Counted from the first letter of the stretch, positions 46,229 to 55,325 are shown. The stretch: DNA of 64,000 bases from JAANXG01 sp963731035 (GCA_963731035.1 CAVSUY010000022.1:496001-560000); one strand, 5' to 3'. The notes: generated from the sequence alone by a model not told the origin. A program made the numbers and translations.

Positions 46229-46283
46229 TAGTTAGTGTATCTTTCACACGAACTATAATAAGGGCGGCCACGACGGATTTCAA
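46229..46283 (-). promoter_or_regulatory. nrtR-nadA promoter with NrtR operator
   Basis: Operator 46229-46255: TAGTTAGTGT, 7 nt, ACACGAACTA, a palindrome with one mismatch of the NrtR type (GTTAGTGT-like halves). Minus-strand promoter: -35 TTGAAA (46278-46283), 17 nt, -10 TATTAT (46255-46260). The predicted start near 46248 falls in the operator, so binding would block initiation. Confidence 0.7.
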
Positions 46284-46307
46284 TCGCGGCTTTTCCGGAA
46301 CGGCCGG

Positions 46308-48101
46308 CTACTTGACGAGGGGATTGGGCTCCGGGGGATTCGGGTCCTTGATCTTGCTCAGCGCGATCTCCAGCTGGCGCTCCCAGCGCCGCACCACCCT
46401 TCGGGGCGGTCCGGCCGTACCTGTCACATCGCCGACCACGGTCTTCATGTTCCAACGCACGGATTGAACGAAGCTCGACTCGACACCGGTGCCCGTGTTG
46501 TACATCCAGCCGAGTATGCGGTATGCCGGCGTGTACTTCTGATCGGCGAGCTGCAAGGCCAACCTGGCCGCGGCATGCGTATCCCTTTTGGAGCTGAAGA
46601 TCCTCGCAAGCACCAGGTTGTACTTGGCGTCCCTGATGCCAGCCTCGGAGGCGCGCGTCAGCCAGTACAAGGCTCGCTCGTCGTTGCGCGCCACGCCGTC
46701 GCCGTTGCCGTAAGCCACGCCAAGATAGAATTGGGAAGGCGCCCGCCCCTGTTCCGCCGTCTCCTGGTAGAGGCGAATGATGGAATCCGTTTTCGCGGCC
46801 TCGTCCGTGTGGTCCCGGTTCGTGGGGAACCCCGTCCTGGAGGCGGTAGTGCTTTCACCGGAAGCCGTCGGAGTCCCCGAACCGGCGCCGCCTTCGCTCG
46901 CGTCAGCGGCAACCTTGGGAGTCTGCCGCTCTGCGGTGACAACTTCGCGCCCCCCACTCAAGTCGTGCCCGGGTTGCGGTATCGGTTGCACCAGCGCCGG
47001 CAAAGGCGGCTGGATTGGCTGTTCCTGGATCTGGACCGATTCCGGTTGTTCGTCATCGGGGGCGATGAGATGAGACACCATCCTCCTGAATCCATCCGCC
47101 TGCTGGCCGGCCGGAGGCAGTGTGAAGCGATACCCCTGCAGCCACAGAAACAGTGCCAGCGCCGGCAGCACCAGTCCCAGCAGCACTACGACCGGCCAAC
47201 GCGATCGTCCCCGGGCATGCCTGCTCCTGACTGCGGACTGATCAATCGACAGGTTCCTCATGTCTTCGAGTCCGTTCCCGGACACGGCATCCTCGAATCT
47301 GTCCAGCCTGAGCGTCAGCGATCGGCAATCCGGCACGCGCATTTCCGGGTCCTTGGCCATCAGTTCGTCGACAAGCTGCTGGTACTCCGAGAGTCCTTCG
47401 GGCAGACGCGGGATCGGATCGTTGATGTGAGCGTACAGCAACGACATGCTTCCCTTGACGTCGTACGGAGGCTGCCCCGTCAACATCTCGTACAGAATCA
47501 CACCGAGGGCATAGATGTCGGAGCGCGCGTCGCTGCCCTGGCCTTGTGCCTGCTCGGGACTGATGTACCGCGGAGTACCCACGACGATCCCGACGCTGGT
47601 CAGGGAGGTATCCTGGGAATCCCATTTTGCGATACCGAAGTCGGTGAGGACGGGATCATCGTTTTCCCGGAACAGGATGTTCTCGGGCTTCACGTCCCTG
47701 TGGCAGACACCGATGGCATGCGCGCAGCCCAGGGACTCGGCGATCGACCGCAGCAGGGAGATGGCCTCTCCAGGGGACATGGGCCCCTTCATCCGGTCCT
47801 TCAGGCTCCCTCCAGGAAGATACTCCATGGCGATATAGGGCCTGTAATCCACCACCGCCACGTCGTAGACCGTAACGATTCCGGGGTGTTCGAGCTGAGC
47901 GATGGTCTGCCCTTCGCGTATGAAACGCTTGTTGAATCCCTCCTCCACGGCCAAGGCGGGAGACATGACCTTGAGAGCAACCTGCCTGTCGAGCAGTCGA
48001 TGCCGGGCGAGATAGACCGTAGACACACCACCCCGACCGAGCTCGCGTACGATCTCGTATCCTGGCAGATTCAGGGCGAATTCAGCGGATATCTGGGCCA
48101 T
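46308..48101 (-). CDS. Membrane Ser/Thr protein kinase with Sel1-like repeats
   Basis: 597 residues from ATG 48101. The Hanks-type kinase domain (about 15-270) has GRGGVSTVYLARH, VALKVM, HRDVKPENILF, LTDFGIAKW and TPRYISPEQ, so it should be active. One TM helix (WPVVVLLGLVLPALALFLWL) is near 310. A Pro/Glu/Ser-rich linker follows, then Sel1-like units (APSQFYLGVAYGNGDGVARN, ERALYWLTRASEAGIRDAKY) near 450-530, outside the membrane. No partner phosphatase or FHA gene is nearby. The target is unknown. Confidence 0.9.
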   Translation of the reverse strand: MAQISAEFALNLPGYEIVRELGRGGVSTVYLARHRLLDRQVALKVMSPALAVEEGFNKRFIREGQTIAQLEHPGIVTVYDVAVVDYRPYIAMEYLPGGSLKDRMKGPMSPGEAISLLRSIAESLGCAHAIGVCHRDVKPENILFRENDDPVLTDFGIAKWDSQDTSLTSVGIVVGTPRYISPEQAQGQGSDARSDIYALGVILYEMLTGQPPYDVKGSMSLLYAHINDPIPRLPEGLSEYQQLVDELMAKDPEMRVPDCRSLTLRLDRFEDAVSGNGLEDMRNLSIDQSAVRSRHARGRSRWPVVVLLGLVLPALALFLWLQGYRFTLPPAGQQADGFRRMVSHLIAPDDEQPESVQIQEQPIQPPLPALVQPIPQPGHDLSGGREVVTAERQTPKVAADASEGGAGSGTPTASGESTTASRTGFPTNRDHTDEAAKTDSIIRLYQETAEQGRAPSQFYLGVAYGNGDGVARNDERALYWLTRASEAGIRDAKYNLVLARIFSSKRDTHAAARLALQLADQKYTPAYRILGWMYNTGTGVESSFVQSVRWNMKTVVGDVTGTAGPPRRVVRRWERQLEIALSKIKDPNPPEPNPLVK

Positions 48102-48233
48102 TGCGGTATCTGAGTCCGAAAAACCGACCGGTCTTCGGGGAGAATAGCGCAACGAGCCGGCGTTTCTAAGTCCCGAGGTTCCTGTTCACCGACGGGCGGG
48201 GGTAATCCGGAGGACGGGAGAACGCGGAGGCGT

Positions 48234-48265
48234 GGAATAAAACCGCCGGCCCGGGGGCCGGCGGT
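48234..48265 (-). terminator. Rho-independent terminator of the histone-H1-like gene
   Basis: The stem ACCGCCGGCC, 4 nt, GGCCGGCGGT (48242-48265) is followed on the minus strand by TTTATT. It lies 20 bp after the lysine-rich gene's stop. Confidence 0.65.
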
Positions 48266-48284
48266 CTCAAACATACTGCTTTGC

Positions 48285-48692
48285 CTAGAACGGCAGGGGT
48301 ATCCTCATCCCCGCTTTTTTCTTAGCGTTTTTTTTTGAGCCTCGCTTCTTCGAAGTCTTTTTCTTAGAGGTCTTCTTGCGGCTCACCTTCTTTGCGGCCT
48401 TCTTCCTGGACTTCTTCTTCGCGGCCTTCTTCTTGGTTGCCTTTTTCTTAGCCTTCTTTTTGGCCTTCTTTTTAGCCTTTTTCTTGGCCTTCTTCTTGGT
48501 GGCCTTCTTTTTGGCCTTCTTTTTGGCCTTTTTCTTGGCCTTTTTCTTGGTAGCCTTCTTCTTGGCCTTTTTCTTGGCCGCCTTCTTCTTGGTCTTCCGC
48601 TTGGTCTTCTTGGCTACTTTACGAGCCGACTTTTTTCGGGTCGACTTCTTCTTCGTAGCCTTCTTCTTGGCTCGTTTTTTGGCTGCTGCCAT
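48285..48692 (-). CDS. Very lysine-rich histone-H1-like DNA-binding protein
   Basis: 135 residues, almost only Lys, Ala, Arg, Ser and Thr, in KKKAKKKA/KKKATKKK repeats. A non-repetitive tail reads AGMRIPLPF. It resembles the C-terminal domain of histone H1 and bacterial proteins such as AlgP or the BpH/Hc1 group, which bind and compact DNA. The SD AGGAG lies eight bases before the ATG. The repeats could change in number by slippage. A strong promoter lies about 290 bp upstream. The complementary strand reads as a hydrophobic repeat and is not a gene. Confidence 0.85.
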   Translation of the reverse strand: MAAAKKRAKKKATKKKSTRKKSARKVAKKTKRKTKKKAAKKKAKKKATKKKAKKKAKKKAKKKATKKKAKKKAKKKAKKKAKKKATKKKAAKKKSRKKAAKKVSRKKTSKKKTSKKRGSKKNAKKKAGMRIPLPF

Positions 48693-48983
48693 GACGCGTC
48701 TCCTCGTTTGAGGTTTAGTTAGTGAGTTGAATTAGTCCACTCGCCGGCCAACGCCTGCGAACAGAACTGCCATTCGAACTGCAATCCGGGAATCGAACGG
48801 GAGTGGGGCTTGAAGGATAGAGAGTAAGAGATCCCGGTTACGCGCATCACACGGTAACCGTTTTTGCCGGCGCTTATGACTTGTTCCGCCAATATATCGA
48901 CTTGTGTCGCCTGTTCTTGCAGACCGTCCCTGATACCTGTTGCGATGCAATCTTTAGCATGGTCCTGAAACGATTTGTCGCAA

Positions 48984-49011
48984 ACTATATGCACGTTGGA
49001 AAAAATGTCAA
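48984..49011 (-). promoter_or_regulatory. Near-consensus sigma-70 promoter upstream of the H1-like gene
   Basis: TTGACA (49006-49011), 16-nt spacer, TATAGT (48984-48989) on the minus strand. The predicted start at about 48977 gives a leader near 285 nt to the ATG at 48692. The leader has no convincing ORF; a 91-codon frame that starts inside the promoter cannot be fully transcribed from it. Confidence 0.65.
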
Positions 49012-49385
49012 GTCATATACAACAACTTTTGTGCAAAAAAACAACTCGATGAAATCGCTGTTTTGAATTCAGAATCAGACTGCGCATGCGTAGTGCAAAC
49101 AGAACTTGTTCGAGCACTCTTTTTTTCAGTCTCCCCGAAGACAGTTGGTTTGAACGTGTATCGAGGCTCGACAGAATTGCAGAGTCGTCGTTAGTGCGTT
49201 TTTCACAACGAATTCAGCGACGTTTGTAACCTTTTGTAACATTTGCAAGACATCACGACTCCGCTTGTTCGACCTGATCGGAAGTTTGCCGGCACAGTCG
49301 ATGACTCTCTCATATGGGATTATTGATGATTGATGCGCAATATATAATCCTTCGCACCTTTCAATCGCCACAAAACGACACATCG
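49012..49385 (+). promoter_or_regulatory. AT-rich divergent regulatory region and promoter of the yigB-like gene
   Basis: This region is much richer in A+T than the flanks. Toward the plus strand, TTATTG (49320-49325), 17 nt, TATAAT (49343-49348) is 37 bp before the start codon. A TTGTAACCTTTTGTAAC direct repeat is near 49225. No gene is recognised. Confidence 0.5.
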
Positions 49386-50093
49386 ATGGACGAAATACGC
49401 GCTATCACCCTGGATCTCGATGACACTCTGTGGCCGATCGATCCAGTCATAGAAGCCGCCGAGCAGCGGCTCTATGAGTGGTTGTCGGAGCACTGTCCCA
49501 GGGTGGTTCGCGCCCACGACGTGGAGACGATGCGGCAAATCCGCCTGCTCTTGGCCCGGGAAAACGAAGACATCGCCCACGATCTGACCGAGGTTCGGCG
49601 GCGATCCCTCGAGCACCTCATCGTCATCGAAGCGGCGTACCCGCGCTCCCTCGTGGAGGACGCCATGATGGAGTTTCTGGAACACCGAAACAGGGTGGAG
49701 TTCTTCCCAGATGTAATGCCCTTCCTTAGCCGGGTCAGCGGCTCATTCCCGCTGCTCAGCATCAGCAACGGCAACGCCGACCTGCGACGAGTGGGGCTGA
49801 GCGAGTTGTTCCTGACCCATATTTCGGCACGCGACGTAGGCGCGGCCAAACCCGATGCGAAACTATTCCTCGCCGCCTGCGATCACCTGGAACTGGCGCC
49901 CGATCAGGTCCTGCATATCGGCGATCATCCCGTGCAGGATATACTCGGCGCAGCACGAGTCGGGATGAGAACGATCTGGGTCAACCGCCATGGAGCACGC
50001 TGGAAGGAGGAATTCAGCGCCGACCACGAAGTCTCATCCCTCGATCAGGTTCTGGATCTGCTACCGCCGCACGGCCTGGGGGACCTCCAATGA
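49386..50093 (+). CDS. yigB: HAD-family phosphatase, YigB-like
   Basis: 235 residues from ATG 49386. Motif I ITLDLDDTLWPIDPVIEAAE, motif II LLSISNGNAD, motif III Lys in VGAAKPDAKLF, and motif IV HIGDHPVQDILGA. YigB in E. coli dephosphorylates 5-amino-6-(5-phosphoribitylamino)uracil in riboflavin synthesis and other sugar phosphates. The stop overlaps the sohB start as ATGA. Confidence 0.85.
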   Translation: MDEIRAITLDLDDTLWPIDPVIEAAEQRLYEWLSEHCPRVVRAHDVETMRQIRLLLARENEDIAHDLTEVRRRSLEHLIVIEAAYPRSLVEDAMMEFLEHRNRVEFFPDVMPFLSRVSGSFPLLSISNGNADLRRVGLSELFLTHISARDVGAAKPDAKLFLAACDHLELAPDQVLHIGDHPVQDILGAARVGMRTIWVNRHGARWKEEFSADHEVSSLDQVLDLLPPHGLGDLQ

Positions 50094-51106
50094 ATGAATT
50101 TCTCATCGAGTACAGCCTGTTCTTCGCCAAGTCACTGACGTTCGTGCTGGCGGTGGTGGTGCTCGTAGCCCTGGTTTCCACGTTTTCGAGGAAGAACAGG
50201 CATCCCGAAAAGCTCGAGATCAAGAATCTGAACCGAAGGTACGACGACATGCGGAACCTGCTCCGCTCCCACGTACTGCCGTCCAAGGAGGCGAAAAAGC
50301 TGGCCAAACAGGACAAATCGAAGCGTAAATCGGCTCGCAAGAAAGGTGATGACAAGGACTCCAGGCGATTGTATGTGCTGAACTTCCACGGTGACGTAAA
50401 GGCTACCGCCGTGGCCTCGCTCAGGGAGGAGGTCACGGCGATACTCACCCTTGTCGACCCCGGGGACAAGGTGTTGCTGCGACTGGAGAACACGGGGGGT
50501 ATCGTCCACGAGCACGGTCTGGCCGCCTCCCAGGTCAAGCGGCTCGGGGACGCCGGTGTCCATGTCACCGTCGCCGTCGACAAGGTAGCCGCCAGCGGCG
50601 GCTACATGATGGCCTGCGTGGCGGACCGAATCATCGCCGCCCCCTTCGCCGTGGTTGGCTCGATAGGGGTGCTGGCCCAGCTCCCGAATTTCAACCAGAT
50701 GCTCAAACGCCACGGCGTTGCCTTCGAGCAGGAAACCGCCGGCGAGTACAAGCGCACCATCACCATGTTCGGGGAAAATACGGACAAGGAACGCGCCAAG
50801 CTGCGCGAGCAGATCGAACAGACGCACGAATTGTTCAAGGCCTTCGTCGCCGAGCACCGGCCGAAGCTCGACCTGGCCAAGGTGGCAACCGGTGAAATCT
50901 GGTATGGGACCGACGCCGTGGATATGGGGCTGGTGGACGAAATCAGGACCAGCGACGACTATCTGCTGAACGCCAGCAAGGACGCCCAGCTCTACGAAGT
51001 GGCCTACATCCCCAGGAAATCGGTCAGCGAACGCCTGCTTTCCGGGATCGGCACCGCCGTCGACAAGACCTTCGAATCAGCTCGCGAGGGCCTGGCGCGC
51101 TCCTGA
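50090..51106 (+). CDS. sohB: S49-family inner membrane protease SohB
   Basis: 338 residues. An N-terminal TM helix (TFVLAVVVLVALVSTF) is followed by a charged Lys/Arg segment and the S49 core. The core has ENTGGIVHEHGLAASQVKRL, the nucleophile Ser in DKVAASGGYMMACVADRI, and the Lys general base in GEYKRTITMFG. It degrades membrane or periplasmic peptides. It overlaps the yigB-like gene by 4 bp. Confidence 0.93.
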   Translation: MNEFLIEYSLFFAKSLTFVLAVVVLVALVSTFSRKNRHPEKLEIKNLNRRYDDMRNLLRSHVLPSKEAKKLAKQDKSKRKSARKKGDDKDSRRLYVLNFHGDVKATAVASLREEVTAILTLVDPGDKVLLRLENTGGIVHEHGLAASQVKRLGDAGVHVTVAVDKVAASGGYMMACVADRIIAAPFAVVGSIGVLAQLPNFNQMLKRHGVAFEQETAGEYKRTITMFGENTDKERAKLREQIEQTHELFKAFVAEHRPKLDLAKVATGEIWYGTDAVDMGLVDEIRTSDDYLLNASKDAQLYEVAYIPRKSVSERLLSGIGTAVDKTFESAREGLARS

Positions 51107-51107
51107 T

Positions 51108-53234
51108 TCAGCGTACCTCGGTTTCGTCGCCGGAAACTGCGCCGCCCGCGCTGCTCTGGGTCATCAACTGACGGCGCTGCAGCTGAACCAGGTCCGAGAC
51201 GATGTTCGCCGCCTCTTTCTGCTTTACCCTGCGATCGTCGGAGATGTCCGTCGGGTCGGCATCGTTCTGTTTCTCGCTCAGCTCCTCGAAGCTGGCAAAG
51301 GGTTTTTCGCCGACGCTTTCACGATAGAGATTGAGTCGATGAAGCTCCTGGCTGTCGAGCTCCTTGCGCGTCTTCTCGCGCTCGGAGCGCTTGAGACTGA
51401 ATTGCTTCTTCTCCTCGATCTTGGTAGCGGCCTCGGCTTCGCTTCGCAGGTACGCAAACCCGACATCGTTGCGCACTCGATCCTCGTGGAGTTCCCGCAG
51501 CGTCGGCGTGTTCAGGGCGCTCAGGCCTGAAACCTTGTACTGCGCGGGTTTGATGGATTCCCATGGCAATGCATTGTCGAACGCCCGCTCACCCTGCTTG
51601 TCGCTGCTCATCGCGGCGGGATAAAGGATATCCGGGGTCACGCCGCGCAGCTGGGTGCTGTCGCCGCTGATCCGGAAGAACTTCGCAATGGTGTACTTGA
51701 GCTTGCCGAGGTCCGTTCCGTTGCCGAGGTTTTCGACCCGCTGCACCGTGCCCTTACCGTACGTGGGCTCACCGATGAGCACGCCACGTCGATAGTCCTG
51801 GATGGCGCCGGCGAAGATCTCGGATGCGGAAGCGCTGTAGCGGTCAACCAGAACTGCCAGCGGGCCGGAATAGACGATTTCCGGGTCCGGGTCCCGGCTG
51901 ACGCTGACCCGCCCCAGCGAATCGCGAACCTGCACGATCGGTCCCTTGGCAATGAACAGGCCGGTCAGCTCGATGGCCTCGGGAAGCGAACCCCCGCTGT
52001 TGCCGAGCAGATCCACCACGACCCCGTCGACCCGCTCTTGGCTCAACTCGTGGAGAATTTTCCTGACATCACGGGTCGTGCTGCGGAAGTTCTCGTCCCC
52101 CCGCGCACGGGCCTCGAGATTGGAATAGAACGTCGGCACCCGGATAACCGCGATGCGGTTCGTTCCCTCCGGTGTGGGTACCTCGTATATCGTCTTGTGC
52201 GCGGCGCGCCCTTCCAGCTTGACCTTGTCACGGACCAGGCGGATCTCACGCCGCGAGCCGCCCTGGGGCTCACCCTCGGGCAGGATCTCGATCCGCACCG
52301 CACTGCCTTTCGGACCCCGTATAAGATCAACCACGTCCGCCAGGCGCCAGCCGACGATATCCACCATGTCCCCATCGCCCTGCGCGACACCCGTGATCCG
52401 GTCGCCGGCGGACAGCTTGTGGCTCAAGTCCGCGGGCGCTCCCGGTATGACGCGCCGCACCACCGTGTATTCGTTCTCTGTCTGCAGCGCCGCCCCGATG
52501 CCTTCGAGGCTCAGGTTCATGCTGATGTTGAAGTTGTCCGACGCGCGCCGCGCCAGGTAGCTGGTGTGGGGCTCTATGGAGCCCGCGTACGCATTGATGA
52601 ACGACTGGAAAACGTCTTCGCGGTCGAGCTGGCTGATGCGCGTCTCGATGCGCTGATAGCGCTTGCGCAGGACGTCGACGATCTCCTTGTCGGGCTTCCC
52701 GGACAAGGACAGCACCAGCCAGTCGTTCTTGACGCGCTTCCTCCAGATCTCGTCGAGCGCCTTCCGGTCCGCGGCCCACGGGGCGTCGCTCCGGTCCAGG
52801 GTCACTTTTTCATCGATGGTGAAGTCGAACCCCTTGTCGAGCAGGGATAATGCGTACTTGACGCGCTCATCCACGCGCGCGCGAACCCGTTTGAAAATCT
52901 CGAAGGCCGGTGCCAGGTCGGCATCCCGGATGGCGTCGTCCAATGTATCCCTGTACTCGGAGAACTCCGCGACGTCCGACGCCAGCAGATAGCTCCGGTT
53001 GCCGTCGAGAGTCTCCAGATAGCGGTCGAAGATATGCTCCGAAAGCTCGTCGTTGAGCTTGACTTCCCGATAGTGGAAGCGGTCGATGAAATACTCGATC
53101 AGCTTAGTGGTGCGTTGTTCCTCCACCGTCGGGTGCAGATCCGCCGGGTTGACGGTCGTGGGAATCGCGAGCGCGCTGGACGCACCCCCCACCATCAGTA
53201 CGACTAGTAGTTGCCTGATAAGTTTTATCGTCAT
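51108..53234 (-). CDS. prc: Carboxy-terminal (tail-specific) protease Prc
   Basis: 708 residues from ATG 53234. Signal peptide LIRQLLVVLMVGGASSALA. An N-terminal helical domain precedes a PDZ domain with SLEGIGAALQTENEYTVVRR and LSAGDRITGVAQGDGDMVD. The S41 protease core has GNSGGSLPEAIELTGLF and DRYSASASEIFAGAIQDYRR with the Ser, and GEPTYGKGTVQ with the Lys. It trims periplasmic proteins and penicillin-binding protein 3. Length is close to the E. coli enzyme (682). It converges with sohB, with one base between the stop codons. Confidence 0.95.
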   Translation of the reverse strand: MTIKLIRQLLVVLMVGGASSALAIPTTVNPADLHPTVEEQRTTKLIEYFIDRFHYREVKLNDELSEHIFDRYLETLDGNRSYLLASDVAEFSEYRDTLDDAIRDADLAPAFEIFKRVRARVDERVKYALSLLDKGFDFTIDEKVTLDRSDAPWAADRKALDEIWRKRVKNDWLVLSLSGKPDKEIVDVLRKRYQRIETRISQLDREDVFQSFINAYAGSIEPHTSYLARRASDNFNISMNLSLEGIGAALQTENEYTVVRRVIPGAPADLSHKLSAGDRITGVAQGDGDMVDIVGWRLADVVDLIRGPKGSAVRIEILPEGEPQGGSRREIRLVRDKVKLEGRAAHKTIYEVPTPEGTNRIAVIRVPTFYSNLEARARGDENFRSTTRDVRKILHELSQERVDGVVVDLLGNSGGSLPEAIELTGLFIAKGPIVQVRDSLGRVSVSRDPDPEIVYSGPLAVLVDRYSASASEIFAGAIQDYRRGVLIGEPTYGKGTVQRVENLGNGTDLGKLKYTIAKFFRISGDSTQLRGVTPDILYPAAMSSDKQGERAFDNALPWESIKPAQYKVSGLSALNTPTLRELHEDRVRNDVGFAYLRSEAEAATKIEEKKQFSLKRSEREKTRKELDSQELHRLNLYRESVGEKPFASFEELSEKQNDADPTDISDDRRVKQKEAANIVSDLVQLQRRQLMTQSSAGGAVSGDETEVR

Positions 53235-53440
53235 GCTCGCCTTACATCGTTGTCTTGCCGGGGGACCGGCTGCTGCCGGCGGTGTCCGCGCCGCAGGGCG
53301 ATACCGGGGATTCCCGCCGCACTGCATCGCTGAGCGTAAGCATAGTACACTTGGCATGCCAAACCGAATCGCGCGCCGGAGCCCCGCAAAAGAAATATCA
53401 AGACTCGCGCGCGCAGCCGCATCTGACCGATTTTCCCACA

Positions 53441-54775
53441 ATGGCATCATATCCAGAGAAAAAGCAACGAATTTCCGACCAGTTCAAGAGCGCCCAGGGC
53501 GAGTTACGGCTGGAAAAGGACACCTCCAACCTGTTCCGGGACCGCGCACAGCACAAGGCGGCCCGCCTCAACGTGCGCGATTTCAACCAGGTCGTCGGGG
53601 TCGACTCCGGGGAAGGCTGGGTGGAAGTGGAGGGCATGACGCCCTACGTCAGGCTGACCGACGCGACGCTGGCGCACGGCGCGATGCCCTGCGTGGTGCC
53701 CCAGCTCCAGAGCATCACCATCGGCGGCGCCATCGCCGGGGTGGGAATCGAGTCCACATCGTTCCGCTACGGCCTGGTCCACGAAACCATCCTGGAGATG
53801 GACGTCCTGACCGGCAGCGGCGAGATAGTGACCTGCAGTCCACACAACGAACACAGCGACCTGTTCTTCGGCCTGCCGAATTCCTACGGAACCCTTGGCT
53901 ACGTGCTGAAACTCAAGGCCAGGACCATCCCGGTGCGGCCGTACGTGCGGCTGGAGCACATACATCACCCCGATGCGGAAACCTACTTTCGCCATCTCGG
54001 CGAGTTGTGCAACGAGCCGGATGTCGACTTTCTGGATGGAACCCTGTTCGAGCCGGGGCAGTTCTACATCACCGTGGGCCGCTTCACCGACCGGGCCCCC
54101 TATCTGAGTGACTACACCTACAAGGATATCTATTACCAGTCGATACGGCAGCGGCGCGAGGACTACCTTACCGTTCGCGACTATATATGGCGCTGGGACA
54201 CAGACTGGTTCTGGTGCTCGAAAAACGTCGGGGCGCAGAACCCGCTGCTGCGCAGGCTGATGGGGCGCAAGCGCCTGAATTCCGTGTTCTACACCAAGCT
54301 GATGCGCTGGAACGCGAAATGGGGTTTCACCCGCTGGCCGAACCGGCTCCGGGGCGTGCACACGGAGTCGGTCATTCAGGACATCGACATCCCACTGGAA
54401 AACTGCGCCGCCTATTACGAATTCTTCGATCGGGAGATCGGCATCCGACCGGTGTGGGTCTGCCCCATCGGCGTCTTCGACCGTAGTGCGAAATTCCCCC
54501 TGTATCCGATGGACGCCGACCAGAGATACGTCAATTTCGGGCACTGGGATGTTGTCAGTAGCCGACAGCCCCAACCCGAGGGATATTTCAACAAGCTGGT
54601 GGAGAAGCGGACCGCCGAGCTGGGGGGCATAAAATCGCTCTATTCGGATTCGTATTACCCCGAACCCGAATTCTGGGAGTACTATAACCAAAGCGCCTAT
54701 CGCTCGTTGAAACGGAAATACGATCCCAATGGACACCTGAAGGATTTATACCGAAAATGCGTACTGAGAGAGTAA
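53441..54775 (+). CDS. FAD-binding oxidoreductase related to delta-24-sterol reductase (DHCR24-like)
   Basis: 444 residues from ATG 53441 (MASYPEKKQRISDQ). The PCMH-type FAD fold shows AMPCVVPQLQSITIGGAIAG, then VGIESTSFRYGLVHETILEM and NEHSDLFFGLPNSYGTLGYV. These correspond closely to DHCR24 blocks. Sterol synthesis is rare in bacteria and no sterol gene is nearby, so the natural substrate is unknown. Related bacterial enzymes act with a methyltransferase on branched fatty acids. The cfa-like gene is about 53 kb away, so a link is speculative. Confidence 0.85.
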   Translation: MASYPEKKQRISDQFKSAQGELRLEKDTSNLFRDRAQHKAARLNVRDFNQVVGVDSGEGWVEVEGMTPYVRLTDATLAHGAMPCVVPQLQSITIGGAIAGVGIESTSFRYGLVHETILEMDVLTGSGEIVTCSPHNEHSDLFFGLPNSYGTLGYVLKLKARTIPVRPYVRLEHIHHPDAETYFRHLGELCNEPDVDFLDGTLFEPGQFYITVGRFTDRAPYLSDYTYKDIYYQSIRQRREDYLTVRDYIWRWDTDWFWCSKNVGAQNPLLRRLMGRKRLNSVFYTKLMRWNAKWGFTRWPNRLRGVHTESVIQDIDIPLENCAAYYEFFDREIGIRPVWVCPIGVFDRSAKFPLYPMDADQRYVNFGHWDVVSSRQPQPEGYFNKLVEKRTAELGGIKSLYSDSYYPEPEFWEYYNQSAYRSLKRKYDPNGHLKDLYRKCVLRE

Positions 54776-54809
54776 TACCGCCCGGCAGATTCCGGGCTGG
54801 AGGTGCTTG

Positions 54810-55325
54810 ATGTTCAAACGCTATCTCGTCCTGTTCCTGGGTCTCGCGCTGGCTGCCCCCGCCTTGGCGGGGGGCTACGGCTATGGCGGCCGTCACTATT
54901 ACGGCGGCCACATCGGCTACCATCATCACGGCGGCGGCGACGCAGGACCGGCGTTGCTGGCGGGACTGGTGTTCGGCGGCCTGGTCGGCTACATGATCAA
55001 CGAGGACCGCCACTACCGGAACGATGTGTACTGGGACGACCCGGACCGGGTTTATGGCTACGGATACCGCGAATATCGTCCGGTATACCGCGACTATGGC
55101 TACCGCTACGGCGACTACCACAGATACGTCCGCGTGGTTCCCCAACCCGCCCGCGTGGTCGAGGTCGATTCCGAGTTCGCCGGCGAGAACTGCCGCATGA
55201 CCCGCGAGTACACCACGACTATGGAGATCGACGGCAAGAAGCACGGCGCCTACGGGACCAAGTGCCTCACCGCCAACGGCTCGTGGATACTGGGCCGTCC
55301 CAAGCTGGTTCCGGATTTCAACTGA
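54810..55325 (+). CDS. Exported Gly/Tyr/His-rich protein with glycine zipper
   Basis: 171 residues from ATG 54810; GGAGG lies six bases upstream. Signal peptide RYLVLFLGLALAAPALA. A Gly/Tyr/His-rich stretch (GGYGYGGRHYYGGHIGYHHH) is followed by a glycine-zipper helix (LLAGLVFGGLVGYMI) and a Tyr/Arg-rich region. A two-Cys C-terminal domain (ENCRMTREYTTTMEIDGKK, GTKCLTANGSWILG) ends the protein. It looks like a surface or outer-membrane-associated protein. The function is not known. It follows the flavoprotein with a small GC hairpin between. Confidence 0.75.
   Translation: MFKRYLVLFLGLALAAPALAGGYGYGGRHYYGGHIGYHHHGGGDAGPALLAGLVFGGLVGYMINEDRHYRNDVYWDDPDRVYGYGYREYRPVYRDYGYRYGDYHRYVRVVPQPARVVEVDSEFAGENCRMTREYTTTMEIDGKKHGAYGTKCLTANGSWILGRPKLVPDFN

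Noticed and set aside
48376..48711. Plus-strand frame encoding a Phe/Leu/Ala hydrophobic repeat
   Set aside because: Exact complement of the KKKAKKKA repeat gene; the minus strand has an SD, promoter and terminator.
48719..48994. 91-codon minus-strand ORF upstream of the lysine-rich gene
   Set aside because: Its GTG start lies inside the spacer of the TTGACA-16-TATAGT promoter, so the predicted transcript would miss the start; no ribosome site or family resemblance.
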